A DNA stretch of 64,000 nt. It comes from Patellaria atrata CBS 101060. Taxonomy: Eukaryota > Ascomycota > Dothideomycetes > Patellariales > Patellariaceae. Each line of letters opens with the position of its first letter. Position 1 is the stretch's first letter. The translations under genes were made by a program, and so were the position numbers. This document shows, piece after piece, positions 1 through 11,700 of the stretch. The stretch spans positions 766,827 to 830,826 of the forward strand of contig MU006090.1 of NCBI GenBank assembly GCA_010093705.1, given 5' to 3'. The notes under the pieces are model-generated. The model was given only the letters and a program-made list of their open reading frames with translations. It ran no database searches and was not told where the DNA came from.

Positions 1-610
1 GTTAGGTGAGGTTGAAAGACGGTTTGGGGGCGGTGTGATGGGGGAGGTTGTTTGGGGAAGATGAGCGTTCTTGTTGTTTTGGGGGAAAGGGGTGGGATAG
101 GAATATCGGGGTTGAATTGGTGACCGTATCATTTGTTTTAGGCTTCGAGGGGCTGGTAACGGATACTGTATCCCGCTTCTATCATCCAGTTTTTTTGCGA
201 TATTGAGATTTTGGGCGTAGATCAGACCTCGTTCGCCCTGTTCATTCTCGTTCTCGTTACTGGTTTTCACACAGGGCTATCCGAGTCCCAACTCCACTCC
301 TAAGCAAAACCTCACAGTCAAACCCACCGGAAAATCATACATTTAAAATTCATCATTAGTATCTCACTCACTATACTATCTACATTCATATCCTACAACC
401 TAGGTAAGCTACAGCTCTGGCCCCTATCCATGGCGGGAAGCCAGAGTCAGGAGAGAATCAGACCGGACAACAAGTGGCGATATGCACTACCGTACCACAA
501 CCTCCACTTACGCAGAACTAAACAATTTCACAGCGAGGAATGGAAGGTGAAAACGCTCCTTTGAGAGCTGGGAGTCGAGGCCAGAAACCAGAAACGCCGA
601 TTAGGGGGTA
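1..610. other. Intergenic, downstream of chitin synthase
   Basis: No coding sequence could be supported on either strand. The stretch contains the presumed 3' untranslated region of the chitin synthase (transcribed leftward) and possibly the edge of a neighbouring gene outside the window. The first 130 bases are G-rich and the middle is pyrimidine-rich, but no recognisable motif was found. Confidence 0.5.
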
Positions 611-3600
611 TCAAACACCACGGAACTAGTTTCTTGTTAGCACACAGCAACCAAATGCTTCCCGCTCCCCAAGGCAAAGAAAGAAAATCAAACTCACCAT
701 CCTAACAACTAAAAACCAACAAGCGCCCACGAACCTAAAAGCGCTTAAACCAGCGACACTCCACAGGACAACCTTCATGTAAATATTGACCCTGCGATTC
801 CTCTCCGCGTCCTCGTCCTCTGGTTCGATTTTAAAGCTCGCGCCGGCGCCCTTAAGCACGACGGCGCAGAGGCCCAGGTTGCAAAACATCCAAAGCAGGA
901 CAACGGCGCTGCGGAAGCCCTTATAATAATCCTCCTGCTTATCGCTCGCGCTGGGGACTTTCTTGGGGGGAGCCCACTTGGTGGCGAAGGCGCGGAGTTC
1001 GGCTTCATACTGTGTGTTGAGATCCGCATCGTCGCTCGGGGCGTCGACGTCTATTTTGCCGCCGGGTTTTGTGGTGACGGAGGGGAGCTTGTCTGGTTTA
1101 TCGTCGCCTTTGGTGCCCCAGGTGATGTCATGGGTGTTGCAGAAGGCGTAGACGTTGAGGATGTTGATGTAGGTGGGCGTCATGAGGAGGTATTGGAGGA
1201 AGGAGGTGACCATGTGCCAGGGATCGAGGAAGAGGATTGAGACGACGACGTAGAGGATGTAGGTTGAGAGCATGGAGACGATGAGGGTGAAGAAAAGCTG
1301 GTTGGTGAAGAGGTCAGAGAGCTTGAATTCGCCGTCTGCGAGCTCAGTTTTCACAGAGATGACGGTGATGTAGATGGAGGCGAACAGGAGATAGCTGGGA
1401 ATGGTCAGTGATCTTGTTCGTGAACCTTGGTGGAGAGACTTACGCCATGATAATCGCCCAGAAGTAGACCATCGACATGTAAAACTTATTGGAACCTTGA
1501 GGTCTGTTTCCTAGTGCGAGAACGAAACAGGTGATGAGAACAGCTATATAAGTAAACTCAAAGACCACAGCGAGGATTTTTCCAGCTGTCTTGAGGAGAT
1601 TGTCGGCACCGAGAGATTCTGTCAAGATCCGGAAGACCAGGAAGAAGTTACCAATAGCGAACCAAGCGAAGATCATACTAATACTCTGGTAGATGAACTC
1701 TATTATAAAGGCCATCTTTCTCAAGAACGAGTGTCCACTCCGGAAGATTTGATGGGACTTAGCGAGAGCATAGACAGCGGCAAAGAAACTACCGTTCAAC
1801 CATCGACGACGTTGTAAGATGAAGTCAGCCATTTCAGTCGGTACATCCGTCTCACCAGTAGCCGATTTGACGTATTGTAGAATCCAGTGGCAGTTTCGTT
1901 TAGCGACAAGCTCAAAACAGAGGATACGATCTTCCGCGAGATACATGTTGGCTGTGAAAATACCAGCATTCGCACCATGCATCTTTTCCCCTGCAAAGTA
2001 CTTCTCCAGAGGTCCATTTCCGGTCTTATCATTTTGCAAGGCCACATAGCGGTAAGCTGAGAATGCACCAGGTAAGACAGAAATGAATCCGAAAGCAGAT
2101 TCGAGAGGCTTATCCAGAATATTGCTCATCTTGTACTCGAAGTTCTGTGTTGCTACTAGAGGATTAAGCAATTTCTTGCCTCCCTCCAACATAGCTTTGA
2201 TCTCACCGCAAGCGCCGGCACACATTGGTTCCACGTCAAACGCTTTCCAGAGCTGGTAAATAGAATCTTTTCCAGGTTTGGTACCTGCGTCGATAAGTAC
2301 GCAGATGTTTGGATCGAGGACACTTCCAAAGGCCTGGAAAAACCAACGATGAGAGTTAATCTTCTTTTGATTCTTTTCCTTCAAACAAAAGAGCATCTGA
2401 ACTGGGACGGTGCCCTTTTTAACCTGTACGACGTTTTTCTTTACCTCTAGTGTCATTTGGGTAGTGTACTATATGTACTATTAGTATTGCTCGTCTCGAA
2501 TCTTGTTAATTTACTAACCTCGTAAATATGAGCTGTCACATCCTTGCCGTTAACTTGTTGCTTTGCGATTCCATCTTGGTAAACACCCATAGCAGCAAGC
2601 ACGGCCCTGGTTCGAGGATTGATCTTCGCACGACCATCGCTGACCACGCATACAACGATCTTTTTCCAAGCATCTTTACCCCAAGTTTTGCTATTGGTCC
2701 TCGAGTTCATATACTCAATGTTTTTAATAACACCGCTCATGGTCCTAGCGAAAAGCTCGTCTTCTTCATTATACATTGTAACAACAATAAAAAGTTCGGT
2801 GTGCCTAGGTTTCGCGAACAGTCTCTGGCGTAGGGTGAACCTCTCTTCATAAAAGTTGGCTGGATCGCAAGTAGCGGCTGAATACCTCATGTGTGTGAAT
2901 TCATCTCTCTCCGGGGGTTCTGCATGGGGAACCTGGTTAAGGAGACGGGGTGGAATTGGGCAATCGAGCACCAAGTTGCCATTGAAAAGTTGTACTTCTT
3001 TAACAGTCTTCCAGCGCCTAATAGGAGCCGCTTTCCTAGCGGGCACGGGCTGATCTGCGAATGGTCCCTCTGGGTGCTCATCGACAGGAGTAGGCGCTGA
3101 GTGCGGGTCTGGCCCGTAACCTGGTCCTGTCTCGAGCATTGGTTTATTATCATCTTCATCCTGCCAATAATGTGGGCGATCGTCGTGTGGTGAGGGATTA
3201 TAAGGTTGGTTGAAGTAGGCATCGTGGTGTTCAGTTGGGTTAATGGTGTAATCATCATGGCGCGGGGGATATATTTGTTCTGGGTGTGGAGAATATCGGT
3301 GATCTTGTTCGTATTGTTCATTGTGTCCGTATGAGTTGTTGATATTCTCGACCGAGTACTGTAGAATCAGACCATATTAGCTTTTGTAACATAATCAGGA
3401 GCTCAATTAAGCTTACGGTTGGTTGCGCCTGTAATCGATCTCCTGGCGTTCCTGGACCTGGACCTGGACCCATAGGAATTTCTAAGGGTCTTCCTGCTCT
3501 ATCATCCAGCTGATATTGTTCGAACGGATTGCCAGGAGAAGGTGTGCGGTGTGGTTGCGGTTGCGGTCGTCGATTATCCATTCTGTAGTCGTCGTCGTCG

Positions 3601-3917
3601 TGATACCCACCACCTTGGGATCCTAAAGTAAACTTAATTAGATGTCGCCTGTAGAAAGTTTACTCAGGCTTCACTAGATGAAAGAAGAGAAGGAAGTTCG
3701 GAGACAAAAACGCGGTTTCACACATTCACCAGAATCTAAGGTACTGAGCCCCCTAGCCGCGTGGAATGTGACATCTTGATAAATATCGTCTATATTTGCG
3801 CCTACTCTTAACTCCTCCCGACCTTGTTCGCCTTTCATGCTTCGTAACTTTCCACTTCTTTGTTCCCTGGGGGAAAAAAAAAAAGGTGAAAGACGTACCT
3901 AGGCGGTCGTAGGACAT
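611..3917 (-). CDS. Chitin synthase, division I (probably class I)
   Basis: Integral plasma-membrane GT2 enzyme that polymerises UDP-GlcNAc into cell-wall chitin. Six exons assembled on the minus strand: 3917-3899, 3622-3417, 3358-2519, 2468-1444, 1394-698 and 625-611, giving 933 codons plus stop with consistent phase. Visible landmarks are a Pro/Gly/Tyr-rich cytoplasmic N-terminus, the chitin synthase N domain, LIDAG near residue 413, EDR near 534, the signature QRRRWLNG near 574, then several hydrophobic segments. It ends in VRMFRGV, as I recall class I enzymes ending. The start at 3917 (MSYDRLG) was chosen because the 19-nt first exon splices in phase and matches the family start; the next in-frame ATG, at 3581, would truncate it. 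First intron is 274 bp, the others 49-72 bp. First and last exons are very small (19 and 15 nt). Class I versus II was not tested by phylogeny. Confidence 0.93.
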
Positions 3918-4850
3918 AATTAATGGGCGACAGAAGCTCCCCTGTGCTTTTGCTTAGACGCGCAAGAGTAAAGGTATTCAGGGTACTGTACGCAATGAAT
4001 GCTTGTTATATTTTGTCCGTTCGAGAGGAGAAGTTTCGCCGTCGCGAGCCAAACTGGTAATTATTGAGGAGCGTTCAAGCTTACTGGGAGGTGTTTCAGG
4101 AGGATGCGGGAGAGGTGATACAGTACTGTATTCAATGTTTACCTCCGTGACCGAGGCTCAGAACACCCAACAACGAGCCAGTACGTGCACAAGAGGGAAT
4201 TATTAAGAGGAGAAGAGTCGCAGAGCAAAATTCTACCAAGTTCAAAGCAGCTGTCTTCACCCTTCAGCCCCAGACGCTTAACTCTCCAGCCTTGCCCGTT
4301 GTCATGTTTGCAGAGCCACCAAGTTTTAGAGGCGCAAGATGGCCAAGCATATGCCAGAACTACCTTAGTTCTATCAATCCCAGGTGAAACTCGACGCATC
4401 CCTACCATCGCTACACCAATTATTATTATTGATTGACCACCTGCCCTGCCCATCCCTTCTACTAAGGTACCGTACGTTCCGTATAGAAGTCTCTCAGCAA
4501 TTGCGCCTCAACTCCCCGCTTCATACCGTCGCCTTTAGCGATCCATAGCAATGAGAGCAATCAGTACAGGGAAGCGTTCCGATTAATAGTAAAGAGGTAC
4601 AGTACATATTAACTGTTGTGTCACCCAGGACGCGTTTAACCGACATCAGTAATCCGTGTTGCTAATTTCGGACGGCCTTACAGTAGAATAGTAAGAAAGT
4701 GACATGTTCTTCCTCCATTCCTGCTGCCCTCAAGGTCCCCTTTCAGATTCTCGAACAAAGCCGCTCCGGGTTCAGCTGGGCGTTTGCCAAGTCACTTGCT
4801 GAGGAGAACCTCTTCCTGATACGGCATCGTCAACGATCCAGGATCCATAA

Positions 4851-4891
4851 TGAAGAATCTAGAATGAAGAATCTAGAATGAAGAATCCAGA
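4851..4891. repeat. Three tandem copies of a 14-bp unit
   Basis: The unit TGAAGAATCTAGAA occurs three times head to tail, the last with one change. It is followed by AT-rich, related-looking sequence. Probably a minor slippage product with no evident function. Confidence 0.8.
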
Positions 4892-5109
4892 ATTCAAAAT
4901 TCAAACTTCCAAATTCAGATTCCTTGCTTCTTAGATTCTCATCGGTGCTTTTCGAACTCAGCGCGGGTAACGTGATAATGATGGATGAATATACAATTGT
5001 AGATTTTTCTGGCTAGCGAATTCTGGTTAGGGCGGGCCAGATTTCTAAGCTTATCTTATCGGTCGATCTCTCAAACTTAGGCCCTCAATTACGATTGTTC
5101 TTTAAACGC

Positions 5110-5760
5110 CTGGTTTTTTTTTTTGGTCTTTTGCCTAACTGTTAGAAAAGAAGGAATCTGATATAATATCTAGAAACTCCGCGAAAAATTTCGAAGAATG
5201 ATGTGCGATATGAATTTTCGGAAAAAAGTTCACTTTCTCTTAACGAGAGGAGAGACGGGGAGAGGCACGAGGTCGCAGTGAATTCGAAATCTTGGCATAA
5301 GTTTTTGGATGTATGAACGCTTTTATTCTTTGAAAGACGTGATTTTCTTTGGTCCTCTACTTAACCGTTAGTAAATGTATAATTCAATATGCATATCTGA
5401 GATCTCCCCGAAAATTCTCGAAGATTGATGTGCGATATGAATTTTTCGAAGTTCATTTCCTCTTAACGAGAGGAGCCGTCATGTTGGGGAGGCGCGCGAT
5501 TCGAAATCTTGGCATAAGTTGTTCAAACATTTCTTGCTCAAACAAAGTACAAGAACTTTTTTGACCTTTTGCTTAACCGTTAGTAAATTTATACTTTAAT
5601 ATAAATATCTAACATCGTCGCGAAAAATGTCGAAGATTCATGTGAGATATGACCTTTTGGATGAGAAGTTCAGTTTCTCATCTGGATGTGACGAGAGGGA
5701 AAAGTGAAGACGCGAAGAAAAGTCGCGTCGGCTTGACGTCGGGTTCCACGATCATATCGA
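5110..5760. repeat. Three decayed tandem copies of a roughly 0.2-kb repeat
   Basis: Three copies can be aligned by eye from shared blocks in the same order: a T-rich lead, CTTAACCGTTAG (variants at 5134, 5360 and 5572), an AT-rich stretch, a CGAAAAATTTCGAAGA-like block, GATGTGCGATATGA, TTCTCTTAACGAGAGGAG, and ATTCGAAATCTTGGCATAAG in the first two copies. Spacing is about 226 then 212 bp. Copies differ by many substitutions and small indels, so the duplication is old. No coding capacity or transposon ends were seen. Confidence 0.8.
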
Positions 5761-5952
5761 TAAGCAGGGCATCAATTCTACCTACCTTAAAACCAACTAG
5801 AGCCGGGCCATACTTTTGTACCATACCTTAGACTCTGGCGGCTCCAAACACCACAGCTAGATACAAAATTATCCGGTACATACAATACTATACAGTCCCA
5901 CGCATCGCCTTGTTCCAAACCGCCCCTCCACTCCTCCCAGCCCTATCCTACA

Positions 5953-6564
5953 ATGGCTCCCTCCCACAACACAACTACAAAACCCGTCTCCGTCCTCTTT
6001 GTCTGCCTAGGAAATATATGTACTTCCCTCTCCCCTCTCTCCTCCGCAACCCTCTTCCCGCTAACGCCCGCAGGCCGTTCCCCCATGGCCGAAGCCGTCT
6101 TCCTCTCCCTCACGCACCCCCCAAACAAGCAACCCCATCCCCTCATCTCCCGTATCGACTCCTGCGGCACAGGCGCCTACCACCTCCTCTCCCCGCCCGA
6201 CCCCCGCACTCTCTCCACCCTCGCCGCCAACGGAATATCATCCTACACGCACCTGGCGCGGAAGCTCGAGCCCGCGGACTTCGAGGCCTTTGATTATATC
6301 ATGGCGATGGATAAGGAGAATTTGGCGTATTTGAGGCGGATGAGGGAGAGGGTGAGTAAGCGCCGGGGGGAAGGGGGAAGCGAGGAAGCGGGGGAGAGGG
6401 GATTGGCGAAGGTTATGCTGTGGGGTGATTTTGGAGAAGGAGGCGAGGAGGTCGTGGATCCTTATTACGGTGGTGGAGAGGGGTTTGAGGTTGCGTTTGA
6501 GCAGATGGTTAGGTTTTCGAGGGGGTTCTTAGAGAGGTTGGAGAGGAGGGAAGGTGTGGTTTAG
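5953..6564 (+). CDS. LTP1: Low-molecular-weight protein tyrosine phosphatase
   Basis: Small cytosolic enzyme that hydrolyses phosphotyrosine through a cysteinyl-phosphate intermediate. Two exons (5953-6019, 6074-6564) encode 185 residues. The 54-bp intron falls inside the catalytic loop: splicing restores VCLGNICRSPMAEAV, a CX5R active site with Cys18 and Arg24. The general-acid motif DPYYGG begins at Asp151. This is slightly longer than the usual ~155-160 residues because of a Gly/Glu-rich insert around residues 115-140. The start is the first ATG (context CTACAATGG) and lies directly before the Rossmann-like strand. Base composition changes abruptly inside the gene: C-rich to about 6250, G-rich after. 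It converges on the SRP40-like gene. Confidence 0.93.
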   Translation: MAPSHNTTTKPVSVLFVCLGNICTSLSPLSSATLFPLTPAGRSPMAEAVFLSLTHPPNKQPHPLISRIDSCGTGAYHLLSPPDPRTLSTLAANGISSYTHLARKLEPADFEAFDYIMAMDKENLAYLRRMRERVSKRRGEGGSEEAGERGLAKVMLWGDFGEGGEEVVDPYYGGGEGFEVAFEQMVRFSRGFLERLERREGVV

Positions 6565-6811
6565 GTGCTTTGAGGTGTTGGATTGGGTTGGGCGTAATGC
6601 TTGAGCTTCCGCATCTTACTGCCTTGTACCAGCGATGCATGATGTGATATCCAAAAGAGAAGCATTTAATCGAGTTCCCCCAGAACACTCTACGCTCCAT
6701 ATGCCCTTGAATCAAGTATACACACAACGTCCCTCAAACACCACTCAAATTCATCGTCCCTCCACACACCACCTACAACGATCTCAACCACCGCTCTCAG
6801 AACCCCCAATT
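6565..6811. other. Convergent intergenic spacer
   Basis: Shared 3' region of two convergent genes (tyrosine phosphatase and SRP40-like). No gene or strong terminator-like structure was seen; it presumably contains both poly(A) sites. Confidence 0.5.
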
Positions 6812-8263
6812 CTAATCTTCAAACTTGATTCCCCCTCCCCCACTCGTATCAATAACACCACCTCTATAGCTCCCGCGCTTCTTCTTGTTCTTCTCCTTCG
6901 TAAAGCTCTTCCCCTTGGTCACGATGAGGTCGGCGTGCGCGCGGTCCGCGTAGTCATAGCTCACATACTCGTTCGAAGCAAATTTGGGGTCGACGTATTG
7001 ATCTTTGGGGATGCGGGAGAAGCGTTCAGTGGTGGATTGGGATTTTGTCGGAGGAAGGGTAGCGGAGGGGGAGAGTTTGCGCTTCTGGGGGGAGGAGGAG
7101 CCGGCGAGGGTTGCAGAGGAGGTGGAGTAAGTGCGTTCGGGTTCTGGAACGGCTTCTTGCGTTTTGTTGGTGTAACTTTTCTTCTCCTTGGTGGTGGAAG
7201 ATTTGTTTTCTTTGTTGGAGGATTTCTTTTCTTTGCTCTTGATTGGTTTCTTGGGGGAAGAGGAGTCCGAGGTGTCTGACGAGGACGATGAAGAGTCGGG
7301 GAGTGTTACTTTGGCGGCATTAGAGGAATCGCTGTCAGAGCTGCTGGAGTCGCTGCTGGAGTCACTGCTGCTACTGGAGTTACTGGAGCTGTCAGAGCTG
7401 GATGATTTTGCCTTCTTGGTCTTTTTTGCGGGTGGAGCACTATCGGAGTCAGAACTTGAACCTGAGCTTGAGCTTGACGACGAATCAGAACCGGATGATG
7501 AGCTACTTGAAGATGCTGAGGCTTTTCGTTTCAATGTTTTTACTACTGGTTTGGGTGTCTCCTCGCTGGAGCTAGAGCTCGAATCAGAGCTTGACGATGA
7601 GCTATCGGAGGAGCAATTCGACGAATTTGAGGAGCTTGGAGAAGATGCTTTCTTTATCTCGGCAGATTTTGAGGGAACTGACGCAGCCGAAGACAATGGT
7701 TTGTCTTCTACCTCAGATTCATCACTTGAATCAGAACCATCTTTGCTCTCATCGTCGCCTTCGTTGCCCTTTTCCCCGTCATTGACATTGACTTTGGCAT
7801 CAGCACCAGCATCAGCACCAGTATTGGTGTTAGCATTGGTATTAGCATTAGCAGTCGCCTCTAGCTCCTTTTCCTGTTGGTCTGCTTTAGCCTCAGCTTC
7901 CTTTGCATTGCCCTTCTTCGCTTTGTGTCCCACAGGATCAATTCCCAATTCGTTGTCGATCTCTCTATCTTCCTCCCACTCCTCGAATATTTGTTGTAGA
8001 GTTGGAAGACCCCTTGCGGCGCCTGTCCATGAGCAAGGTTTCGTGTATCCTCCGGTAGCCTCGCGCTTCTGTGTATGTACTCGTACGCCATGTACAGCTT
8101 TGAGATATCCATGCTCCTTCAAAAATATATAGACAAGCTCAATTAGTTTAGGGTCTGCATTAGGATATTTCCCTTGTGGTGGAGGAGGTGGTCTCTTTGC
8201 GGCAGCGCGAGCTTTCCTCTCCTTCTTTGTTCCCCTAGCTCTTAGCTTCTTGTTGCTCGTCAT
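6812..8263 (-). CDS. SRP40: SRP40/Nopp140-like nucleolar phosphoprotein
   Basis: Predicted nucleolar chaperone of snoRNPs and ribosome biogenesis. Single exon of 483 residues. The N-terminus is basic (KKLRARGTKKERKARAAAKR), followed by a LisH-like helix near residues 38-60. The long middle is acidic Ser-rich repeats of the SSSSSDSS type, the usual CK2 substrate of this family, interspersed with KK-rich basic patches. The last ~70 residues match the SRP40 C-terminal domain, with KGKSFTKEKNKKKRGSYRGG and a terminal IKFED. The ATG at 8263 was preferred over one in frame at 8464 because the extension is unlike the family and the 8263 context (CCAACCATGA) is good. It is divergent from SEC3, with 481 bp between the starts. 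Confidence 0.9.
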   Translation of the reverse strand: MTSNKKLRARGTKKERKARAAAKRPPPPPQGKYPNADPKLIELVYIFLKEHGYLKAVHGVRVHTQKREATGGYTKPCSWTGAARGLPTLQQIFEEWEEDREIDNELGIDPVGHKAKKGNAKEAEAKADQQEKELEATANANTNANTNTGADAGADAKVNVNDGEKGNEGDDESKDGSDSSDESEVEDKPLSSAASVPSKSAEIKKASSPSSSNSSNCSSDSSSSSSDSSSSSSEETPKPVVKTLKRKASASSSSSSSGSDSSSSSSSGSSSDSDSAPPAKKTKKAKSSSSDSSSNSSSSSDSSSDSSSSDSDSSNAAKVTLPDSSSSSSDTSDSSSPKKPIKSKEKKSSNKENKSSTTKEKKSYTNKTQEAVPEPERTYSTSSATLAGSSSPQKRKLSPSATLPPTKSQSTTERFSRIPKDQYVDPKFASNEYVSYDYADRAHADLIVTKGKSFTKEKNKKKRGSYRGGVIDTSGGGGIKFED

Positions 8264-8744
8264 GGTTGGCGTGTTAATACAGTAAGACGTGCGAATTGAC
8301 CTGTTGAAGCCGACGGTGATATTTTTTTTTACGTGTGGCTCGTGATTATTGCGCCTTACCGAAACAGTGCTAGATGTGGCTTGTTGCTTGATCCGCAAGC
8401 CGCACGGGGCGGTCACCTCAGTTAACCCCCGAATAACGAATGAACCTGGAAACTCATGCATCACTTCATGAAATGGAAGAACTTCAAGAATCCGCTGCCC
8501 AGTAAGTCATAAGATAGAAGCTCATTGACAACCTGAGATTTAAGTCTCGAAGAATACTCACGTCCGACCGATTTCACTCCCCCGTATGCGCTCCGTCTCC
8601 ATATCGTAACGTACTTCATTTACCTCATGGACACGTTGATTGTCACAGGTTCATGGGCTTTCATCAACCCGGCACGTTGGGTTTGATTGTGAGAGTCACA
8701 AGGAATCAAACAAGAACCGGGAAGTCATATTCATCTCGTTCACC
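8264..8744. promoter_or_regulatory. Divergent promoter region, SRP40-like / SEC3
   Basis: A 481-bp region between two start codons on opposite strands, inferred to hold both promoters. No specific binding site is claimed. Confidence 0.45.
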
Positions 8745-11700
8745 ATGGACGGACCCAATGGTTCCCGCGGCCGGTTACTGCAACCAAATGGCTCGGCCGG
8801 GAATTCGAGCACCAGTCTCAATTCCAGTCGACCGTATGGAGGATCATCCATAACTTCTCCACCTAGCACTGTTACTCCCGTGACAACTCGCGCGGAAAAG
8901 TTCGAGGACGAGAAAAGAAGGATGATTGAGAGCTGCTTCTCCAAATTAGATAACAATGGAGGTTCCAGTATGCAATAAGTTCGAGTCGACGGATCATGGT
9001 GTCATAGTCGCTAACGGTCATGCAGTCTATGAGTCCTACATAACACACATTCGCGTGATAGAAGATGCTGCGTATCCCCAAACGCCACCACCACCAGACT
9101 CACCTCCGTCGAACAAGAAGTCGAGAGTCATCATTGTCTCTGTGCGCAATACTGGGCGAGTGCGCGTACATAAGGCTCGTGAGAATCAGAACGGGACATT
9201 CTCGATTGGTAAAACATGGAATCTGGAAGACCTCAGCGCCTTAGAAGTTTTCAATGGCCCAGATCCGACTCAGAGCGAAGAGGAAGTCAGATGGAGGGAA
9301 TGGGGTGGCGAGCTAGGGTTCGTAGTGACACTTGCAAAAAATTATTTCTGGATGGCTAGCACGGCGAAAGAGAAGGAATTCTTTATCGCTAGCTTGGTCA
9401 AGATATTTAAGAAATACACTATGGGAAGGGTCCCTGAGCTTCGCGGCTTTTCTCAGAGGGATATAGACCAGATGCTACAAGGACCAGGTACCTCCACATC
9501 TTCAGATAGAAGCGGACCACCTAGTGCGAATGCGAGATCACCCCAACGGAGAGCCGCTGGCTTACCAGGACCTGGACACCAAAGACCTCCCTTCTCGCCA
9601 GTAGATGCTTCGTACCGGTCATCTCCAGATCCGACCATAACATCTCAGCCCTCTTCTCCTACGCCACGAAATAGACCGCCTACATCTGGCGATGATGGTC
9701 CCACTCCGACGTCAGCTCCTGGACAGAGATTTCCTCAGATACCTCTATCTCGAGAACCCAATCGTTTTCCTAGGACTCAGCCATCCCGAGAAGCTGATTT
9801 GCGCCACCCCCCTCCAAGTCGTGATATGCAAGGTCCCCCATCACCGTATGCTCGACCGCCAGGACGATTAAGTCCACAGTCTTCCCGTTCTGAACTTAGA
9901 CCGCAAAGGCAACCCTCACCAGACGCGTCGAGTGTATCGTCAAGAGAACCTCCACCAAGACGTCCCCAACAAAGTCCACGCAGAAGAGTTTATCCACCAC
10001 CAGGTGATGAGGTTGATCAAATGCCTTCCTCTACATCCGATGGCTCTATGCTGGCAAGTTCAACGACAGACAGGTGGAGGCCAGTGAATGGGCTACCGGC
10101 GAGACCAAAACGGGAACCGTCACCGAGTGGATCAAATCTCCGTCCTCCGACATCGCATAGTACAAACAGCTCCAGGAATGAGGAGTCATCAGATGAGAGA
10201 TTTAGAAACCAACCGCCAGAGAGAAAGCGGCCGCCAATGTCAGATCCACAACTAGGTGGAAGCCAACGAAGTCTGCGTAGTGAGACGGCTAGTACAAATA
10301 GTGATTATCCTCCACCTCTAGCAAGTCCGCGGGTACGAAAGCAGGAATCTCCAGCACGCAGTGAGCATGATGGAATCGCAGATGCTCTTACGCGACAAAT
10401 GCCCGGCGCTTTCTCTCCACCAACTACTCGTCCAGATACTCCTTCGTCGCTAAAGATTACAAAGTCGCAGTCACAACAATCACATCAGTCGTCAGACTCA
10501 GCACCGCCACCCGTAGCGCAGACTATTCAGCCACAAGAAAATTCGAGACCTATCTCACCCCCCGACACAACAGTTACAACTTCTGATACCCCTGTCAGCC
10601 CTATCGACTTGAAAAAGGAAAATGAACCAAAAGAAGAGGCGCCCTCAAAACCTGGACTGGGCCCTATGGTCAAAATGGCGGCGAACAAAAACATAGCGGA
10701 TACACTTCGAAAAGCAGCAAATGCTTATGGTGCATTTAAACCCCGCGCTGGTGGTGGCGCCGCTAGATTCTTTGCGAGCAAAGAAGATCCGACAAAGGAT
10801 AACGAGGAGCCGAACGGTATCACTGGCGTTGTACCTGCCCCTTCGTTGGCTCGATCAGGAAGTCTCGAGCAGGCGCAAAGCCAAACTCCAGATGTTCCTG
10901 CTCCACCTAAGGAAGAAATGCAAGATGAACCTAAGCTTTCTCCTGTAGATACCACCGCACCTGACGTTCCTGAGCTGAAAATCACAAGTCCGGTCTCCGC
11001 ACGACCCACTTCAGTAACTCTAGAAGACACTAGTCCGCAAAAACGGAAGCAAGAGACTGAAATACCGTCTAAGTCACCAGAAAAAGCTCCTTCAACAGAA
11101 GTCGATCTTCAAGAAGCAAGGAAAAAGAGACGGAGATCGAACCAACATGCGAAGTATCTCTCTGCCCTTGGTGTCGACCCCGTTCTGTTTGAAGGCCGTG
11201 GGCTTGATTTCGAGGCTACACTGAGCGATTTTGGGTGGGGTACGAAAGTAATGGAGGCGAAAGATATCTCCGCCCTTGAAGCCGACATCCGACGAGAGAT
11301 CGGTCGCGTTGAAGCAGGCAGCTGGTTAGGTCATCTAGAGCAGAAAGATGACCGGGTTGAAGCCGTAGAGAAGATGCTCGATCGGGCTATCGCCGAATGT
11401 GATGAGCTTGAAGGATTGCTGACTCTCTACGGCGTAGAACTCAGTAGTCTAAACGAGGATGTCGCTTACATAGAAGCACAGTCGCAGGGTCTGCAAGTCC
11501 AAACCGCCAATCAGAAGTTATTACAATCGGAGCTTTCGACATTGGTAGATACAATCTCTATCACCCCACGAGATCTAGAGCCGCTTAAGCGAAGTTCTTT
11601 AGCGACAAAAGATGGCCTTGAATCTATCGAACACTCTTTACTATTACTTTATAAAGCGATGATTACCATTGACCCCAATATCCGTGGAGCTGAGGATCAG

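Larger units (their letters stand above)
3918..5952. other. Long divergent intergenic region
   Basis: Two kilobases between the divergently transcribed chitin synthase and the tyrosine phosphatase. No gene was supported; the short open frames have no domain content or splice partners. It holds a 14-bp triplicate at 4851-4891 and the decayed large repeats at about 5110-5760, both listed separately. It presumably carries both promoters. Confidence 0.55.

Noticed and set aside
7188-8132. Long Glu/Leu/Ser-rich plus-strand frame
   Set aside because: It is the antisense of the Ser/Asp-rich SRP40-like gene; low-complexity serine codons give open antisense frames.
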